Origin: Candidatus Halobonum tyrrellensis G22
Lineage (GTDB): Archaea; Halobacteriota; Halobacteria; Halobacteriales; Haloferacaceae
Reading direction: 5' to 3'
Assembly: GCF_000495475.1 (NCBI RefSeq)
Contig: NZ_ASGZ01000013.1
Location: forward strand, 101,278 to 165,277
DNA length: 64,000 bases
Below the pieces are notes generated by a model that did not search any database, had not been told where the DNA came from, and saw nothing but the letters and a program-made list of their open reading frames with translations. This document shows, in pieces, positions 24,656 to 33,754 of the stretch. The position numbers and the translations under genes are program-made. Each line of letters begins with the position of its first letter. Positions within the stretch are counted from its first letter, which is position 1.

Positions 24656-25636
24656 ATGTCATCAGACCGTCGAGGGGGGGCGGCGGCGACGATCCCGGAG
24701 GCCGACGAACTGCGCGACCGCGACCTGCCGCGGTCGGTCGAACGACTCGTCGATATCTACGACGACGCGCTGGGGTGTCGCGACCGCTACATCTGGGGGT
24801 GGCTGGACGCGACGCTGCCGACGTTCGGACTCGACTGCGTCCCGCCGGACCGCCGCGAACTCACGAACGAGGGGCGACTCCTCGTCTCGCTGTACGTCAC
24901 CATACTGAACGACCTGTCGGATCGCAGGGACGACCACACCGCCTTCGAGGCGGCGGCGCGCGTCCCGGCGGACGGCCGACCCGAGACGGGGAGCGACGCC
25001 GACGACCCGGCCGTCCGACTCGCGGCCGCGGCGTGGGAGACGCTCCTCACGCGACTCAGCGACGCCCCGCGGTTCGAGGCGTACCGGGAGACGCTCGAAG
25101 CGAACCTAGCCGCGACCGCGGACGCACAGCGGCACACCGCCCGCACCGCCGACGACCCGACGCACGCGGACTACGAGGAGTGTCTGGCCGAACAGTCGCC
25201 GACGATGTGCATGGACGCGCTGGCGACGGTCGACCTGATCTGTTCGCCCGGCTTCGACCCCGCGGACGAACCCGCGGTCCGCGAGGCGGTTCGCGCCGTC
25301 GAACCGCTCGGCCGGATCGGTAACTGGCTGACGACGTGGGAGCGCGAACTCGCGGAGGGTGACCTCGCCAACGGCGTCGTCGTCCGGGCGGTCGAGTCGG
25401 GCGCCGTCTCGCCCGCGCAGGTGGAGCGCGCGCGGACCGACCCGGAGTTCCGCCCGACGTTCCGCGACCTGGTCCACGGGTCGGGGGTCGAACGCGCCAT
25501 CGGCCGCGACTGGCGCCGCCGGTTCCGCCGCGCGAACGAGACCGACTGGGACGCCGACTCGGTCGACCTCGACACCTACGTGGCAGCGATGGACACCGTT
25601 CGGACGCACCACGACGCGAGCCACGGCTACAAGTAG
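24656..25636 (+). CDS. Putative class I terpenoid synthase-like protein
   Basis: 326 residues, nearly all predicted helix. An Asp-rich motif NDLSDRRDD (85-93) lies in helix LYVTILNDLSD, and NWLTTWERE (223-231) matches the NSE/DTE pattern N-x3-(S/T)-x3-E. The spacing of about 135 residues between them is that of class I terpene cyclases, where both motifs bind the Mg-diphosphate cluster. A Cys/Met-rich region (SPTMCMDALATVDLICSPG) would line the pocket. No other isoprenoid gene is adjacent. The assignment rests on motifs only. A non-catalytic all-alpha protein is the alternative. Confidence 0.5.
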   Translation: MSSDRRGGAAATIPEADELRDRDLPRSVERLVDIYDDALGCRDRYIWGWLDATLPTFGLDCVPPDRRELTNEGRLLVSLYVTILNDLSDRRDDHTAFEAAARVPADGRPETGSDADDPAVRLAAAAWETLLTRLSDAPRFEAYRETLEANLAATADAQRHTARTADDPTHADYEECLAEQSPTMCMDALATVDLICSPGFDPADEPAVREAVRAVEPLGRIGNWLTTWERELAEGDLANGVVVRAVESGAVSPAQVERARTDPEFRPTFRDLVHGSGVERAIGRDWRRRFRRANETDWDADSVDLDTYVAAMDTVRTHHDASHGYK

Positions 25637-25715
25637 CGCGGCGATCCGCACCACGTCCTCATTTATGATACTTTGAGGGTGAGTGTTTAGACGCTCGGCC
25701 GACTCGATCGGTCGA

Positions 25716-27314
25716 ATGAACGGGACAGCGCCGGAGGACGCGGGGATCACCGAACGGGAGCGACGGACGGTCGACGGCGGTGCACTGGCGGCGTCGATCG
25801 GGCTCGACGACGCTGAGATCGCCTGGCGCAAGCGGTTCACCGGGTTCGACCGCGAGGACGCGCGGCGGCTCGGGTCGATGGACGACCTGTTCGAACGGAT
25901 CTCGGACGGACTGGTCGAGGACTTCTACGACACCATCCACGCACACGACGAGACCACCGCGATCCTCGGGCGGTCGGACAAGCCGATGGCCGCGCTGAAG
26001 CGGTCGCAGGCCGCCTACCTCCGCGACCTCGGGAACGGGACGTACGACCGGGACTACTTCGAGCGGCGCGCGCGGATCGGAAAGATCCACGACATGCTCG
26101 ACTTGGGACCGAAGATCTACCTCGGCGCGTACGCGGTCTACTACGAGGGGATCGTCGAGGCCATCGCCGACGACGTGAAGGCGGAGTACGACGACGAGGA
26201 GGCGAGCGAGGGGAGCCAGGAGGCGGTTGCGGCCGCGGTCGACGACGTGGTCGAGCGGACGATGTCGGTGCTCCGTCTGCTCAACCTCGACCAGCAGGTG
26301 GCGATGGACACGTACATCGAGTCGTACAGCGCGCGCGAGGAGGAGTACGAACGCCAGCAGCGCGTCGTCTCCGAGGTTCACGACACCGTCGACGACCTCC
26401 AGACGCAGGCGGCCGAGGTGGCCGAGAGCACCGACCACATCAGCGACATCGCGCGCGAACAGGCCGAAGGCGCCCGCGAGGCGGCCGACGAGGCGGCCAC
26501 CATGTCCGCGAGCGTCGAGGAGGTGGCCGCCACGGCCGAGCAGGTGGCGTCGACCAGCGCCGCCGCCGAGGACCTCGCCGAGGAGGGCCAGGCGTCGGCG
26601 GTCGACGCGATCGACGTGATGGAGGAGGTGGGCGACGCGGCCGACACCGTCGCCACGGACGTCGACCGCCTCCGCGAACGGGTGGGCGAGATCGACGAGA
26701 TCGTCGACGTGATAGAGCGGATCGCCGACCAGACCAACCTGCTCGCGCTCAACGCCAACATCGAGGCGGCGCGAGCGGGCGAGGCCGGCGAGGGGTTCGC
26801 CGTCGTCGCCGAGGAGGTGAAGAAACTCGCCGAGGACTCACAGCGACAGGTGAGCGAGGTCGAGCACACCATCGAGGAGATCCGAACCGACACCCGCGAG
26901 ACGGTCGAGAGCCTCGACCGGACGCGCGAGCGGATCGACGACGGCGTCGACCGGGTCGACACCACGATGGAGAAACTCGACGGGATCGTCGACCTCGTCG
27001 CCGAGACCGCCGACGGGATCGAGGAGGTGTCGGCCGCCGCCGGCGACCAGGCGTCGACCACCGCCGAGATCACCTCGATGGTCGAGGCGGTCTCGGAGCG
27101 CGCCGACGGGATCGGCGCGGAAACCGAGGCCGTCGCCGCCGCCAACCGGGAGCAGGCCGACGCGGTCGAGGGGATCGGCGACACCGTCGGGAGCCTGCTC
27201 GACGCGGACGACGCGGGCGACACGGACGATGCGAGCGACGCGGACGCCCGGAGCGCCGGCGGTCGCGCGCCCGCTGCCACCGACGGCGGGGTCGGCGACC
27301 GCTCGGCCCGGTAG
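25716..27314 (+). CDS. hemAT: HemAT-type globin-coupled methyl-accepting chemotaxis protein
   Basis: 532 residues, soluble. Residues about 25-190 form a sensor globin, with proximal His in [25 protein letters not shown] sequence (KIHDML). A linker and long coiled coil lead to the MCP signalling tip, containing the conserved hairpin [20 protein letters not shown] and [17 protein letters not shown]. There is no transmembrane segment. HemAT binds O2 and drives aerotaxis through CheA/CheW. The acidic Asp/Ala-rich C-terminal tail (about 495-532) is typical of haloarchaeal transducers. The ATG at 25716 is preferred over an upstream alternative. Confidence 0.92.
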   Translation: MNGTAPEDAGITERERRTVDGGALAASIGLDDAEIAWRKRFTGFDREDARRLGSMDDLFERISDGLVEDFYDTIHAHDETTAILGRSDKPMAALKRSQAAYLRDLGNGTYDRDYFERRARIGKIHDMLDLGPKIYLGAYAVYYEGIVEAIADDVKAEYDDEEASEGSQEAVAAAVDDVVERTMSVLRLLNLDQQVAMDTYIESYSAREEEYERQQRVVSEVHDTVDDLQTQAAEVAESTDHISDIAREQAEGAREAADEAATMSASVEEVAATAEQVASTSAAAEDLAEEGQASAVDAIDVMEEVGDAADTVATDVDRLRERVGEIDEIVDVIERIADQTNLLALNANIEAARAGEAGEGFAVVAEEVKKLAEDSQRQVSEVEHTIEEIRTDTRETVESLDRTRERIDDGVDRVDTTMEKLDGIVDLVAETADGIEEVSAAAGDQASTTAEITSMVEAVSERADGIGAETEAVAAANREQADAVEGIGDTVGSLLDADDAGDTDDASDADARSAGGRAPAATDGGVGDRSAR

Positions 27315-27367
27315 GCGCGGACGGGCGGGCCGAACGGACGGGGGAGCCGGACCGTCCGCGACCGCGG

Positions 27368-27757
27368 CTACTCGGCGCGGTGCCGCTCGAACGCCTCCCG
27401 GAGGCCGTCGTCAAGCGGGGTCGGCCGGCCGTCGTCGTCGAGTGCGACCTGGACCGACTCGGCGGTGGCGACCCGCTCGCCGCCCGCGCGGAGGTCGTAG
27501 GCGAACGTCACGCTGGAACTGCCGACGTCGGTCACGTCGAGCGAGACGGTCACGTCGTCGAGCGAGTCGACCGGCCGCTCGAACTCGATGGAGAGCGACG
27601 CGAGCACCGCCCGCGACTCCTCAAGCTTCCGTCCCACCTCCTCGCGGAAGAAGTCGATCCGCGCCTGTTCGACGTACGTCGCGTACACCGCGTTGTTCAC
27701 GTGCCCCATCGTATCGAGGTCGCGGTACCGGGGTCGAACGGTCGTCTCGAACGTCAC
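27368..27757 (-). CDS. Acyl-CoA thioesterase (4-HBT hot-dog fold)
   Basis: 129 residues from a GTG at 27757. YRDLDTMGHVNNAVYATYVEQAR is the 4-hydroxybenzoyl-CoA thioesterase motif with catalytic Asp (DLDTMGHVNN). The rest alternates strands as expected for a hot-dog fold. It probably cleaves an acyl-CoA, substrate unknown. Its GTG start overlaps the end of the HPP gene by 4 bp, so the two are translated from one message. Confidence 0.87.
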   Translation of the reverse strand: MTFETTVRPRYRDLDTMGHVNNAVYATYVEQARIDFFREEVGRKLEESRAVLASLSIEFERPVDSLDDVTVSLDVTDVGSSSVTFAYDLRAGGERVATAESVQVALDDDGRPTPLDDGLREAFERHRAE

Positions 27758-28293
27758 GTCCGCCCCTCGTCGGCGGGGGGTTTTGCTGTACCGCTCCGTC
27801 CGCGCGCTCGCGCCACCCCGAGCGCCCGCCGGCCCGCGACCGCCGAGAGGTACAGCGCGGTCACGCCGACGCCGACGACGAGCGCGTCCGCGGGCGTCGA
27901 GAGGAGGCCGAGCGCGACGATGAGCGTCGTCGCGCACGCTGGCGTGTGACGCACGCGAGCGGCCGCCGTTCCGGCGGTCGTGAGTCCGACCGCACACACC
28001 GCGCTGACCGCGAGCCGCGCGGCCGCAGGGTCGGCCGGCGGGTGGGCCGCGAGCGCGAACGCGCCGCCCGCGAGCGCGTGATACGAGACGAGTCCCGCGA
28101 CCACCCCCACCGCGTGGCCGCCGAGCACCCGGCTGGCGGTGGTCGACTCCGCGTCGGTCGCGAGGACGTACGCCGACGGACCGAGACTGGGGAACACTAG
28201 CGGGCGACCGGTGACCCACGCGAGCGCCCCCGCGACCGCGAGGAGCGCGCCGGCTCCGACCGACTCGACGGCGATACGGCGGCCGCTCGACAC
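27754..28293 (-). CDS. HPP family membrane protein
   Basis: 179 residues if the GTG at 28293 is the start (a TTG at 28320 would add nine). Family motifs are FPSLGPSAYVLA near the N-terminus and HTPACATTLIVALG near residue 120, with about five membrane helices. HPP proteins of cyanobacteria and plastids transport nitrite. The role in haloarchaea is unproven. The C-terminal end is basic and hydrophilic. It overlaps the downstream thioesterase gene by 4 bp. Confidence 0.8.
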   Translation of the reverse strand: MSSGRRIAVESVGAGALLAVAGALAWVTGRPLVFPSLGPSAYVLATDAESTTASRVLGGHAVGVVAGLVSYHALAGGAFALAAHPPADPAAARLAVSAVCAVGLTTAGTAAARVRHTPACATTLIVALGLLSTPADALVVGVGVTALYLSAVAGRRALGVARARGRSGTAKPPADEGRT

Positions 28294-28443
28294 GCCGACG
28301 GGTCGGCCCGCCCGGGTCAAGAGCGCGTCGGTCCGGCGACGGCCCGGTCACCGCCGCCGCGACCGGGCCGAGTTGGGACCGCCGAACGCGAGAGACCGGG
28401 GTGAACCGGAGTGTTGAAACCCCGCGCGACCGCACGCGGTGGT

Positions 28444-28623
28444 ATGAGCCTCGAGATGGAACACGACTGTCCCGTCTGCGGCGGCGAGGAGACGTTCTGG
28501 CGGAGCGCCAGCATGGAACTCCACCTCGGCGAGAAGTCCAAGTGGCGGTGTGCGGAGTGCGACTACGGCTTCATCCTGATCGACGACGGCGCCGACATCG
28601 ACTCGTCGCGCGCGGACGCCTGA
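28444..28623 (+). CDS. Small zinc-ribbon protein
   Basis: 59 residues from the ATG at 28444. Two Cys pairs, CPVCGGEETFW and CAECDYGF, are spaced about 27 residues apart and should bind one zinc. The acidic tail (DDGADIDSSRADA) is typical of small haloarchaeal zinc-finger proteins, several of which affect swarming or biofilm in Haloferax. No specific function can be given. The gene stands alone. Confidence 0.75.
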   Translation: MSLEMEHDCPVCGGEETFWRSASMELHLGEKSKWRCAECDYGFILIDDGADIDSSRADA

Positions 28624-28750
28624 GCCGGCGCCGGGGCGCTCGGCCGTCACCGTCCGCGACCCGACCCGCTCTCGACCCGGCGAGCCGTCGGGCCGGCGCG
28701 CGAACGGCCGTCACATATTACGTCAGCTAGACACAACTACCGGTCACACC

Positions 28751-29296
28751 ATGCCCGACAACCCCCAGAAGCAGCCGAGCGACGAAGTCGACGAGAACCA
28801 GATCCAGCAGTCGAAGACCGAGGGCGAGGCGTACCAGACCTCGGTGTCGTACATGGCGAACACCGTCGCCCACGACGGCGGCAAGAAGCAGGCGGGCGAG
28901 TACGTCGTCGGCTACGCCCAAGAGGAGGCCGAAGGAATGTACGAACTCGTCGACGAGGGCGAGTTCGAGTTCGTCGAACCCGACGACGAGAACTGCCACC
29001 TGGAGGTCGTCGTCGCCGACGCCGGCGACAAGCGGTTCGTCCCGGACTGCGGCGTGAGCGCGACGCTCGAACGCGACGGCGAGGAGCACGGCCCGTTCGA
29101 CCTCCAGTTCCTCTGGCACCCCGGCGTCTACCACTACGGGTCGAACGTCGAACTGCCCGACAGCGGCGAGTACGACCTGCACGTCACGGTCGAACCGCCG
29201 ACGTTCATGCGCCACGACGAGCAGAACGGCGACCGCTACGGCGAGACGGTCGAGGTCACGTTCGAGTCGGTCGACGTCGAGACCGGTCAGGGCTGA
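28751..29296 (+). CDS. P19/Tp34-like periplasmic-type metal-binding protein
   Basis: 181 residues. Strand patterning and the blocks GEYVVGYAQEEAEGMYE, NCHLEVVVADAG, ERDGEEHGPFDLQFLWHPG and VEPPTFMRHDEQNGDRYGE resemble the iron-transport P19 family, in which Met/His/Glu ligands bind Cu and Fe. Unlike that family there is no signal peptide, since the N-terminus is hydrophilic (MPDNPQKQPSDEVDENQIQQ), so the protein may act in the cytoplasm or be a divergent relative. An AT-rich promoter (ATATTACG near 28712) precedes it. A UspA gene follows. Confidence 0.5.
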   Translation: MPDNPQKQPSDEVDENQIQQSKTEGEAYQTSVSYMANTVAHDGGKKQAGEYVVGYAQEEAEGMYELVDEGEFEFVEPDDENCHLEVVVADAGDKRFVPDCGVSATLERDGEEHGPFDLQFLWHPGVYHYGSNVELPDSGEYDLHVTVEPPTFMRHDEQNGDRYGETVEVTFESVDVETGQG

Positions 29297-29405
29297 CGAC
29301 GGCACGGCTGTTCCGGGCGTCGCGCCCCCGACGGCGGGGACGCGCGTCGCGACGCCGAACCAGCGGACCGAAACGCCCGTAGTGGCGGAGGACGACCCTC
29401 CGCGC

Positions 29406-29840
29406 ATGGCCCGTCAGATCCTCGTTCCGTTGGACGACTCCGACCAGTCGACAGCCGCGCTCGAACACGCCCTCGACGTCTACCCGGACGCGGATTTCGT
29501 CCTCCTCCACGTCGTCAACCCCGAGCGGTGGATCTCCGCGGGCGACGAGGAGGAGGGCGACGTCTACTACTCCTCGGAGTTGGAGGAGACGGTCAAGCAG
29601 GCGGCCGACGACATGCTGACGGAGACGGCCGACTCCGTCCGCGAGATGGGCGTGGAGGTCGAGGCGGTCCAGGTGCTCGGCCAGCCCGCGACCGGGATAC
29701 TGGAGTACATCGACGAGAACGACGTCGACGGCGTGGTGATGGGGAGCCGCGGCCGGACGGGGCTCGACCGCCTCCTGCTCGGCAGCGTCGCCGAACGGGT
29801 GGTGCGGCGCTCGCCCGTGCCCGTGACCGTGGTCCACTGA
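29406..29840 (+). CDS. Universal stress protein UspA family
   Basis: 144 residues from the ATG at 29406. The start MARQILVPLDDSDQST and the nucleotide-binding signature GSRGRTGLDRLLLGSVAERV show an ATP-binding UspA fold. An acidic insertion (SAGDEEEGDVYYSSE, about 45-60) extends the loop after strand two. It is convergent with the glycine dehydrogenase genes (37 bp between stops). Confidence 0.88.
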   Translation: MARQILVPLDDSDQSTAALEHALDVYPDADFVLLHVVNPERWISAGDEEEGDVYYSSELEETVKQAADDMLTETADSVREMGVEVEAVQVLGQPATGILEYIDENDVDGVVMGSRGRTGLDRLLLGSVAERVVRRSPVPVTVVH

Positions 29841-29877
29841 GCCGGGCACCGAACGGCGGAACCCGGGCGCCTACTCG

Positions 29878-31326
29878 TTACTCGTCGGCCGTCGACCCCG
29901 CGTCGGCGAGCGCGTGCCACGACAGCCGCGGGTCCCGCGCGGCGCTCGTCTGGTCGATGCGGCGCGCGGCCGTCTTCCGCGGCGCGTCCGCCAGCGCCCC
30001 CTCGGAGTCGGCCGCGGCGGCGTTGAACGCGGCCGCCAGGTCGTCGAGCGAGGCGCGGCTCTCCGCCTCCGTCGGCTCCGTCAACATCGCCTCGGGCACC
30101 ATCTCGGGCCACTTGGTCGTCGGCGGGTGGACGCCGTAGTCGAGCATCGCCTTCGCCACGTCCGCGGCGTCGCGGTCGCCCGCGGTCGCCGCGAACTCGT
30201 GGTGGAACGGCCCGTACGGCACGTCGAACGCCACCCGCTCGGCCAGGTAGTTGGCGTTGAGCACCGCCTTCGCGCTGGCGTCGAGCAACCCCTCGTCGCC
30301 GAGGCGGTGGATGTACGCGTACGCCTTCACGAGCACCAGCCAGTTGCCCGCGAAGCCGTGGACCTTCCCGATGCTGCGGGCGGGGTCGAACAGTTCGTAG
30401 TCGCCGTCGTCGGCTTCTCGCACACGCGGCCGCGGGAGGAACTCGGCCAACTCCGAGACGACGCCGACCGGTCCCGCGCCGGGACCGCCGCCGCCGTGGG
30501 GCGTCGCGAACGTCTTGTGGACGTTGTAGTGCATGATGTCGAACCCCATGTCGCCCGGCCGGGCGCGCCCCAGCAAGGCGTTGAGGTTCGCGCCGTCGTA
30601 GTAGAGCAGGCCGCCCGCCCGGTGGACGATATCCGCTATCTCCACGATGTCGCGCTCGAACAGCCCCACCGTGTTGGGGTTGGTGAGCATCAGCGCCGCG
30701 GTGTCGTCCGAAACCGCCGCCTCCAGCGCCTCCACGTCGACGCGGCCGTCCTCGCCGGAGGGGAGTTCGACCACGTCGTACCCCGCCATCGCGGCGGTGG
30801 CGAAGTTGGTGCCGTGCGCCGACGCCGGGACGATCACCTCCGAGCGGTCGTTGCCGTTGCGCTCGTGGTACGCCTTCGCGACGGTGATGCCGGTGAACTC
30901 GCCGGCCGCGCCCGCCGGCGGCTGGAGCGTCACGGCGTCCATCCCGCCGATGTCCGCGAGGTACTCCTGGAGGCCGTAGAGGAGTTCGAGCGTCCCCTGG
31001 ACCGTCTCGGGGTCGCGGTCGGGGTGGACCGCGGCGTTCGGGTCGGCGGCGACCGTCTCGGTGAACGTGGGGTTGTACTTCATCGTACACGACCCCAGCG
31101 GGTACGGCCCGGAGTCGACGCTCCAGTTCATCTGCGACAGCCGGGTGTAGTGGCGCGCGAGTTCCGGCTCCGACGGCGCCGGGAGTTCCAGCGAGTCGCG
31201 CGTCAACTCGTCGGGGAGCGCGGACCCCTCGCCGGGGTCCACCTCGGCCGCCCGCTTCTCCGACAGCAGCGGCTCGTTCCGCTCGTCGTCGCCGTACCGC
31301 GCCTGGTCGTAGTTCACGCGAGACAC
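29878..31326 (-). CDS. gcvPB: Glycine dehydrogenase (aminomethyl-transferring) subunit 2
   Basis: 482 residues, GTG start. The PLP lysine is in the P-protein motif NVHKTFATPHGGGGPGAGPV (about 263-282). The N-terminal part has SQMNWSVDSGPYPLGSCTMK. With subunit 1 it forms the alpha2beta2 P-protein that decarboxylates glycine and loads the lipoyl group of GcvH. The GTG start lies inside the last unit of a 59-bp tandem repeat, and two short upstream frames with the same beginning end at or near it, so translation may be coupled. gcvH and gcvT are not in the window. Confidence 0.95.
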   Translation of the reverse strand: MSRVNYDQARYGDDERNEPLLSEKRAAEVDPGEGSALPDELTRDSLELPAPSEPELARHYTRLSQMNWSVDSGPYPLGSCTMKYNPTFTETVAADPNAAVHPDRDPETVQGTLELLYGLQEYLADIGGMDAVTLQPPAGAAGEFTGITVAKAYHERNGNDRSEVIVPASAHGTNFATAAMAGYDVVELPSGEDGRVDVEALEAAVSDDTAALMLTNPNTVGLFERDIVEIADIVHRAGGLLYYDGANLNALLGRARPGDMGFDIMHYNVHKTFATPHGGGGPGAGPVGVVSELAEFLPRPRVREADDGDYELFDPARSIGKVHGFAGNWLVLVKAYAYIHRLGDEGLLDASAKAVLNANYLAERVAFDVPYGPFHHEFAATAGDRDAADVAKAMLDYGVHPPTTKWPEMVPEAMLTEPTEAESRASLDDLAAAFNAAAADSEGALADAPRKTAARRIDQTSAARDPRLSWHALADAGSTADE

Positions 31327-31385
31327 CCCCGTGTCGAGCGTGAAGTAGACCGGACCGCGGTCCGGACGTGGTTCACGCGAGCCAC
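31314..31385 (-). other. Possible leader frame 2 before gcvPB (23 codons)
   Basis: GTG start in repeat unit 2, MARVNHVRTA then Arg/Ser-rich, with its TGA 10 bp beyond the gcvPB GTG at 31326, so the frames overlap. It has the same architecture as leader frame 1. No ribosome data can be seen, hence the low confidence. Confidence 0.3.
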
Positions 31386-31444
31386 CTCCGTGTCGAGCGT
31401 GAAGGAGACCGGATCACGGTCCGGGCGTGGTTCACGCGAGCCAC
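31373..31444 (-). other. Possible leader frame 1 before gcvPB (23 codons)
   Basis: GTG start in repeat unit 3, MARVNHARTV then an Arg/Ser-rich end, stopping with TGA that overlaps the next unit's GTG-containing start region. It could be a coupled leader peptide or only a by-product of the duplication. Confidence 0.3.
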
Positions 31445-31485
31445 CCCCGTGTCGAGCGTGCGCGCCGAACGCGGTTCGGCGACGG

Positions 31486-32817
31486 TCATGCGGCCCCCTC
31501 GAACGCGTCGACGAACTCGTCGGTCTCCCCGGCGTTGAGGTCGGTCACGCACACCTGTAGCCGGTGGTCGTCGAGCGTGTGGACCGCGAACCCCCGACCC
31601 CGGAGGTCGTCGGCGACCGCGGGCGCGGGCCGGTCGGTCCGGACGACGAACTCGCGGAAGTGGTGGCGGTCGGCGAGCGGCGCCGTCACGCCGCCGATGT
31701 CGTCGAGGTCCGCGGCCAACTCGCGGGCGTTCCGGACGCAGTCCTCCGCGAGGTCCGCCAGCCCGCGGGGGCCGAGCCACGCGAGGTGCATCGCGACCCG
31801 GAGCGCGACCCACGCCTGGTTGGTGCAGATGTTGCTGGTCGCCCGCTCCTTCCGGATGTGCTGTTCGCGCGTCTGGAGCGTGAGCGTGAACGCCCGGCGG
31901 CCGTCGGCGTCCTCGCTCGCGCCGACCAGCCGCCCGGGCACCTGCCGGAGGTACGACTCCCGGCAGGCGAACAGGCCGACGCCCATCCCGTAGCTCGTCG
32001 GCAGCCCGAGCGACCCCGCCTCGCCGACCACCACGTCCGCGCCGACGGCCGCCGGCTCCCGGAGGAGGCCGAGCGCGACCGGGTCGGTGCCGAGACAGAA
32101 CAGCGCGTCGTGGTCGGCCGCCAGGTCGCCGACCGCGTCGAGCGACTCCTCGATGGCGCCGGTGACGGTGGGGTTCTCGGCGTAGACGAGACAGACGTCG
32201 CCGTCGAGACGCTCGGAGAGCGCGTCCACGTCGACGTTGGCGTCGTCGTACGGGTACGTCTCGACCGTCAGACCGGCGCCGTCGACGTAGTTGTCGAGCG
32301 TGCCGCGCTTGCCGTCGCGCAGGTCCTCGGGCACCAACAGCGTCGACCCGGTTGTCTCGCGGACCCGGTCGGCGAGCAGCGCCGCCTCCGCCAGCCCGGT
32401 CGCGGCGTCGTACATCGAGCAGTTGGCGACCGGCAGCCCCGTCAGGTCCACCAGCATCGACTGGTACTCGAACAGCGCCTGGAGGAACCCCTGGGTGATC
32501 TCGGGCTGATACTGGGTGTAGCTGGTGAGGAACTCCGAGCGCGACGAGAGGTCGTCGACGACCGCCGGCACGTAGTGGCCGTAGTGGCCGCGGCCGAGGA
32601 ACTCGGTCAGGTCGTCGTTCCGGCCGAGCGTGTCCGCGAGGTCGGTCACGACGGTTCGCTCGTCGCGCGTCGGGATCCCGAACTCGCCGTCGAACGCCAC
32701 CTCGTCGGGGACGTCGAACAGGTCCGCCTCGGTTTCGGCCCCCACGACGTCGAGCATCGCCGCCGTCTCGGCGGGCGTGTGCGGGGCGAACGGCGACCCG
32801 TCGTCCCGCCGGCTCAT
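31486..32817 (-). CDS. gcvPA: Glycine dehydrogenase (aminomethyl-transferring) subunit 1
   Basis: 443 residues from the ATG at 32817. Family markers are [56 protein letters not shown] and [13 protein letters not shown] sequence ([19 protein letters not shown]). This is the non-PLP-binding half of the split glycine decarboxylase and pairs with subunit 2 encoded 159 bp downstream. Long non-coding DNA with an AT-rich element (GAATATATAGAC, 33011-33022) lies upstream and may hold the promoter, implying a leader of up to about 170 nt. Confidence 0.94.
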   Translation of the reverse strand: MSRRDDGSPFAPHTPAETAAMLDVVGAETEADLFDVPDEVAFDGEFGIPTRDERTVVTDLADTLGRNDDLTEFLGRGHYGHYVPAVVDDLSSRSEFLTSYTQYQPEITQGFLQALFEYQSMLVDLTGLPVANCSMYDAATGLAEAALLADRVRETTGSTLLVPEDLRDGKRGTLDNYVDGAGLTVETYPYDDANVDVDALSERLDGDVCLVYAENPTVTGAIEESLDAVGDLAADHDALFCLGTDPVALGLLREPAAVGADVVVGEAGSLGLPTSYGMGVGLFACRESYLRQVPGRLVGASEDADGRRAFTLTLQTREQHIRKERATSNICTNQAWVALRVAMHLAWLGPRGLADLAEDCVRNARELAADLDDIGGVTAPLADRHHFREFVVRTDRPAPAVADDLRGRGFAVHTLDDHRLQVCVTDLNAGETDEFVDAFEGAA

Positions 32818-33754
32818 CGTCCCCCTCGTCGTCCACGTCCGTGCGGTCCGACCCCCGAATCGCGTCCACGTCTGTCCATAGGTGTGCCTACCGCGGCGCG
32901 ACCAAGAGTCGTTCGCTCCCGGACCGACCGGCCGGTGGTCGGGCCGGGCGTCCCGCAGGGCGGCCCGTCCGACCCGCGGTTCGACGGAGGGGAGGGTCGT
33001 ATCGAACTTGAATATATAGACTATGAGAAGAATACACGTTTGCCGGTTGGCGTCTACCACGAGCCGACTATGGGCGTACAGGACCTCACCTCGTAGAGGT
33101 CGACGGCGTCGGCGAGAACGGTTCCCCGGCGAACCGAACGGGGACGGACGACGGCTAGACTGCACCGACAGATACGTTCTGTATCATATGTAGTGTTTTG
33201 ATAGGTGCGCTTGACGAACACCGCGTAGAGCGGAACGGTGTCCGCGGCACGTCCGAGGCGGGAACGGCGGAGATCCGACCCCGGCAATCGGCTCCCACTC
33301 GTTCGATCAACGGCTTTGAAGGCACGTACGGGTCGCCATACCCCCGATTCGGGAGCGGCGACGGCGCCCGCGGAACCGCCGGGACCGGAACGCCGACGGC
33401 GGGAGCCTCGACGGCGCCGAAACTGCCGTTCGGCGCCCGAGACGCCACCTCACGGCCGCGTAGGCGTGGACCGGAGGCGACCCGGGCGGTCGTCCGGAAC
33501 CCGCCTCTCCCCGGACCGCCGGGGGCCGGCACTCCCCGGATGTGGGCGAGCGATGCTGTGATCTCGGAGTATAAGATATCTGTGTTCTTCTTCGAGTAGT
33601 ATCGTATCAGTTACGTCGGCTGGATGGGGTTGTGTCGAGAGCGACCCGAGCCACCGGTCGGGAGTCGCCGCGCGGACGCCGCCGCCGCGCACAGGGGGCG
33701 GTCGCTCGCGTCCGCCTCATCCACCTTTATCCTCCCCGGGCGTGAGGGGGACGT
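32818..33754. other. Long intergenic region between gcvPA and the pentose island
   Basis: 937 bp with no supported gene. It holds several AT-rich patches unlike the flanking genes: GAATATATAGAC (33011-33022), an inverted repeat GATAC-N5-GTATC (33170-33184), and ATAAGATATCTGTG (33571-33584), which resembles promoter elements further into the island. Open frames here are Arg/Pro/Gly-rich, lack homology that I recognise and look spurious. Confidence 0.5.
33725..33730 (+). promoter_or_regulatory. TATA box of the SDR dehydrogenase gene
   Basis: CTTTAT lies 25-30 bp before the ATG at 33755, consistent with a leaderless transcript. Confidence 0.5.

Larger units (their letters stand above)
31313..31462 (-). 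repeat. 59-bp tandem repeat copying the gcvPB start region (2.5 units)
   Basis: Units begin at 31313, 31372 and 31431 with TTCACGCGAG and continue with a shared CGTGTCGAGCGTGAA core, exact period 59 bp. Unit 1 contains the gcvPB start codon. Units 2 and 3 hold near copies of it (GTGGCTCGCGTGAACCAC against GTGTCTCGCGTGAACTAC). Unit 1 also has the 14-bp palindrome CGGACCGCGGTCCG. The array fills nearly all of the 159-bp gap between gcvPA and gcvPB. Confidence 0.9.

Noticed and set aside
31313..31462. CRISPR array
   Set aside because: Units follow each other with no unique spacers, only 2.5 copies exist, and one contains a start codon of a known gene. No cas genes are present.
32818..33060. Glycine riboswitch before gcvPA
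   Set aside because: The possible long leader raised the idea, but I could not find the conserved glycine aptamer cores or convincing paired stems.
33198..33599. 133-codon open frame in the gcvPA/SDR gap
   Set aside because: Low-complexity Arg/Pro/Gly/Thr sequence with no acidic bias, no promoter at a fitting distance and no recognisable family.
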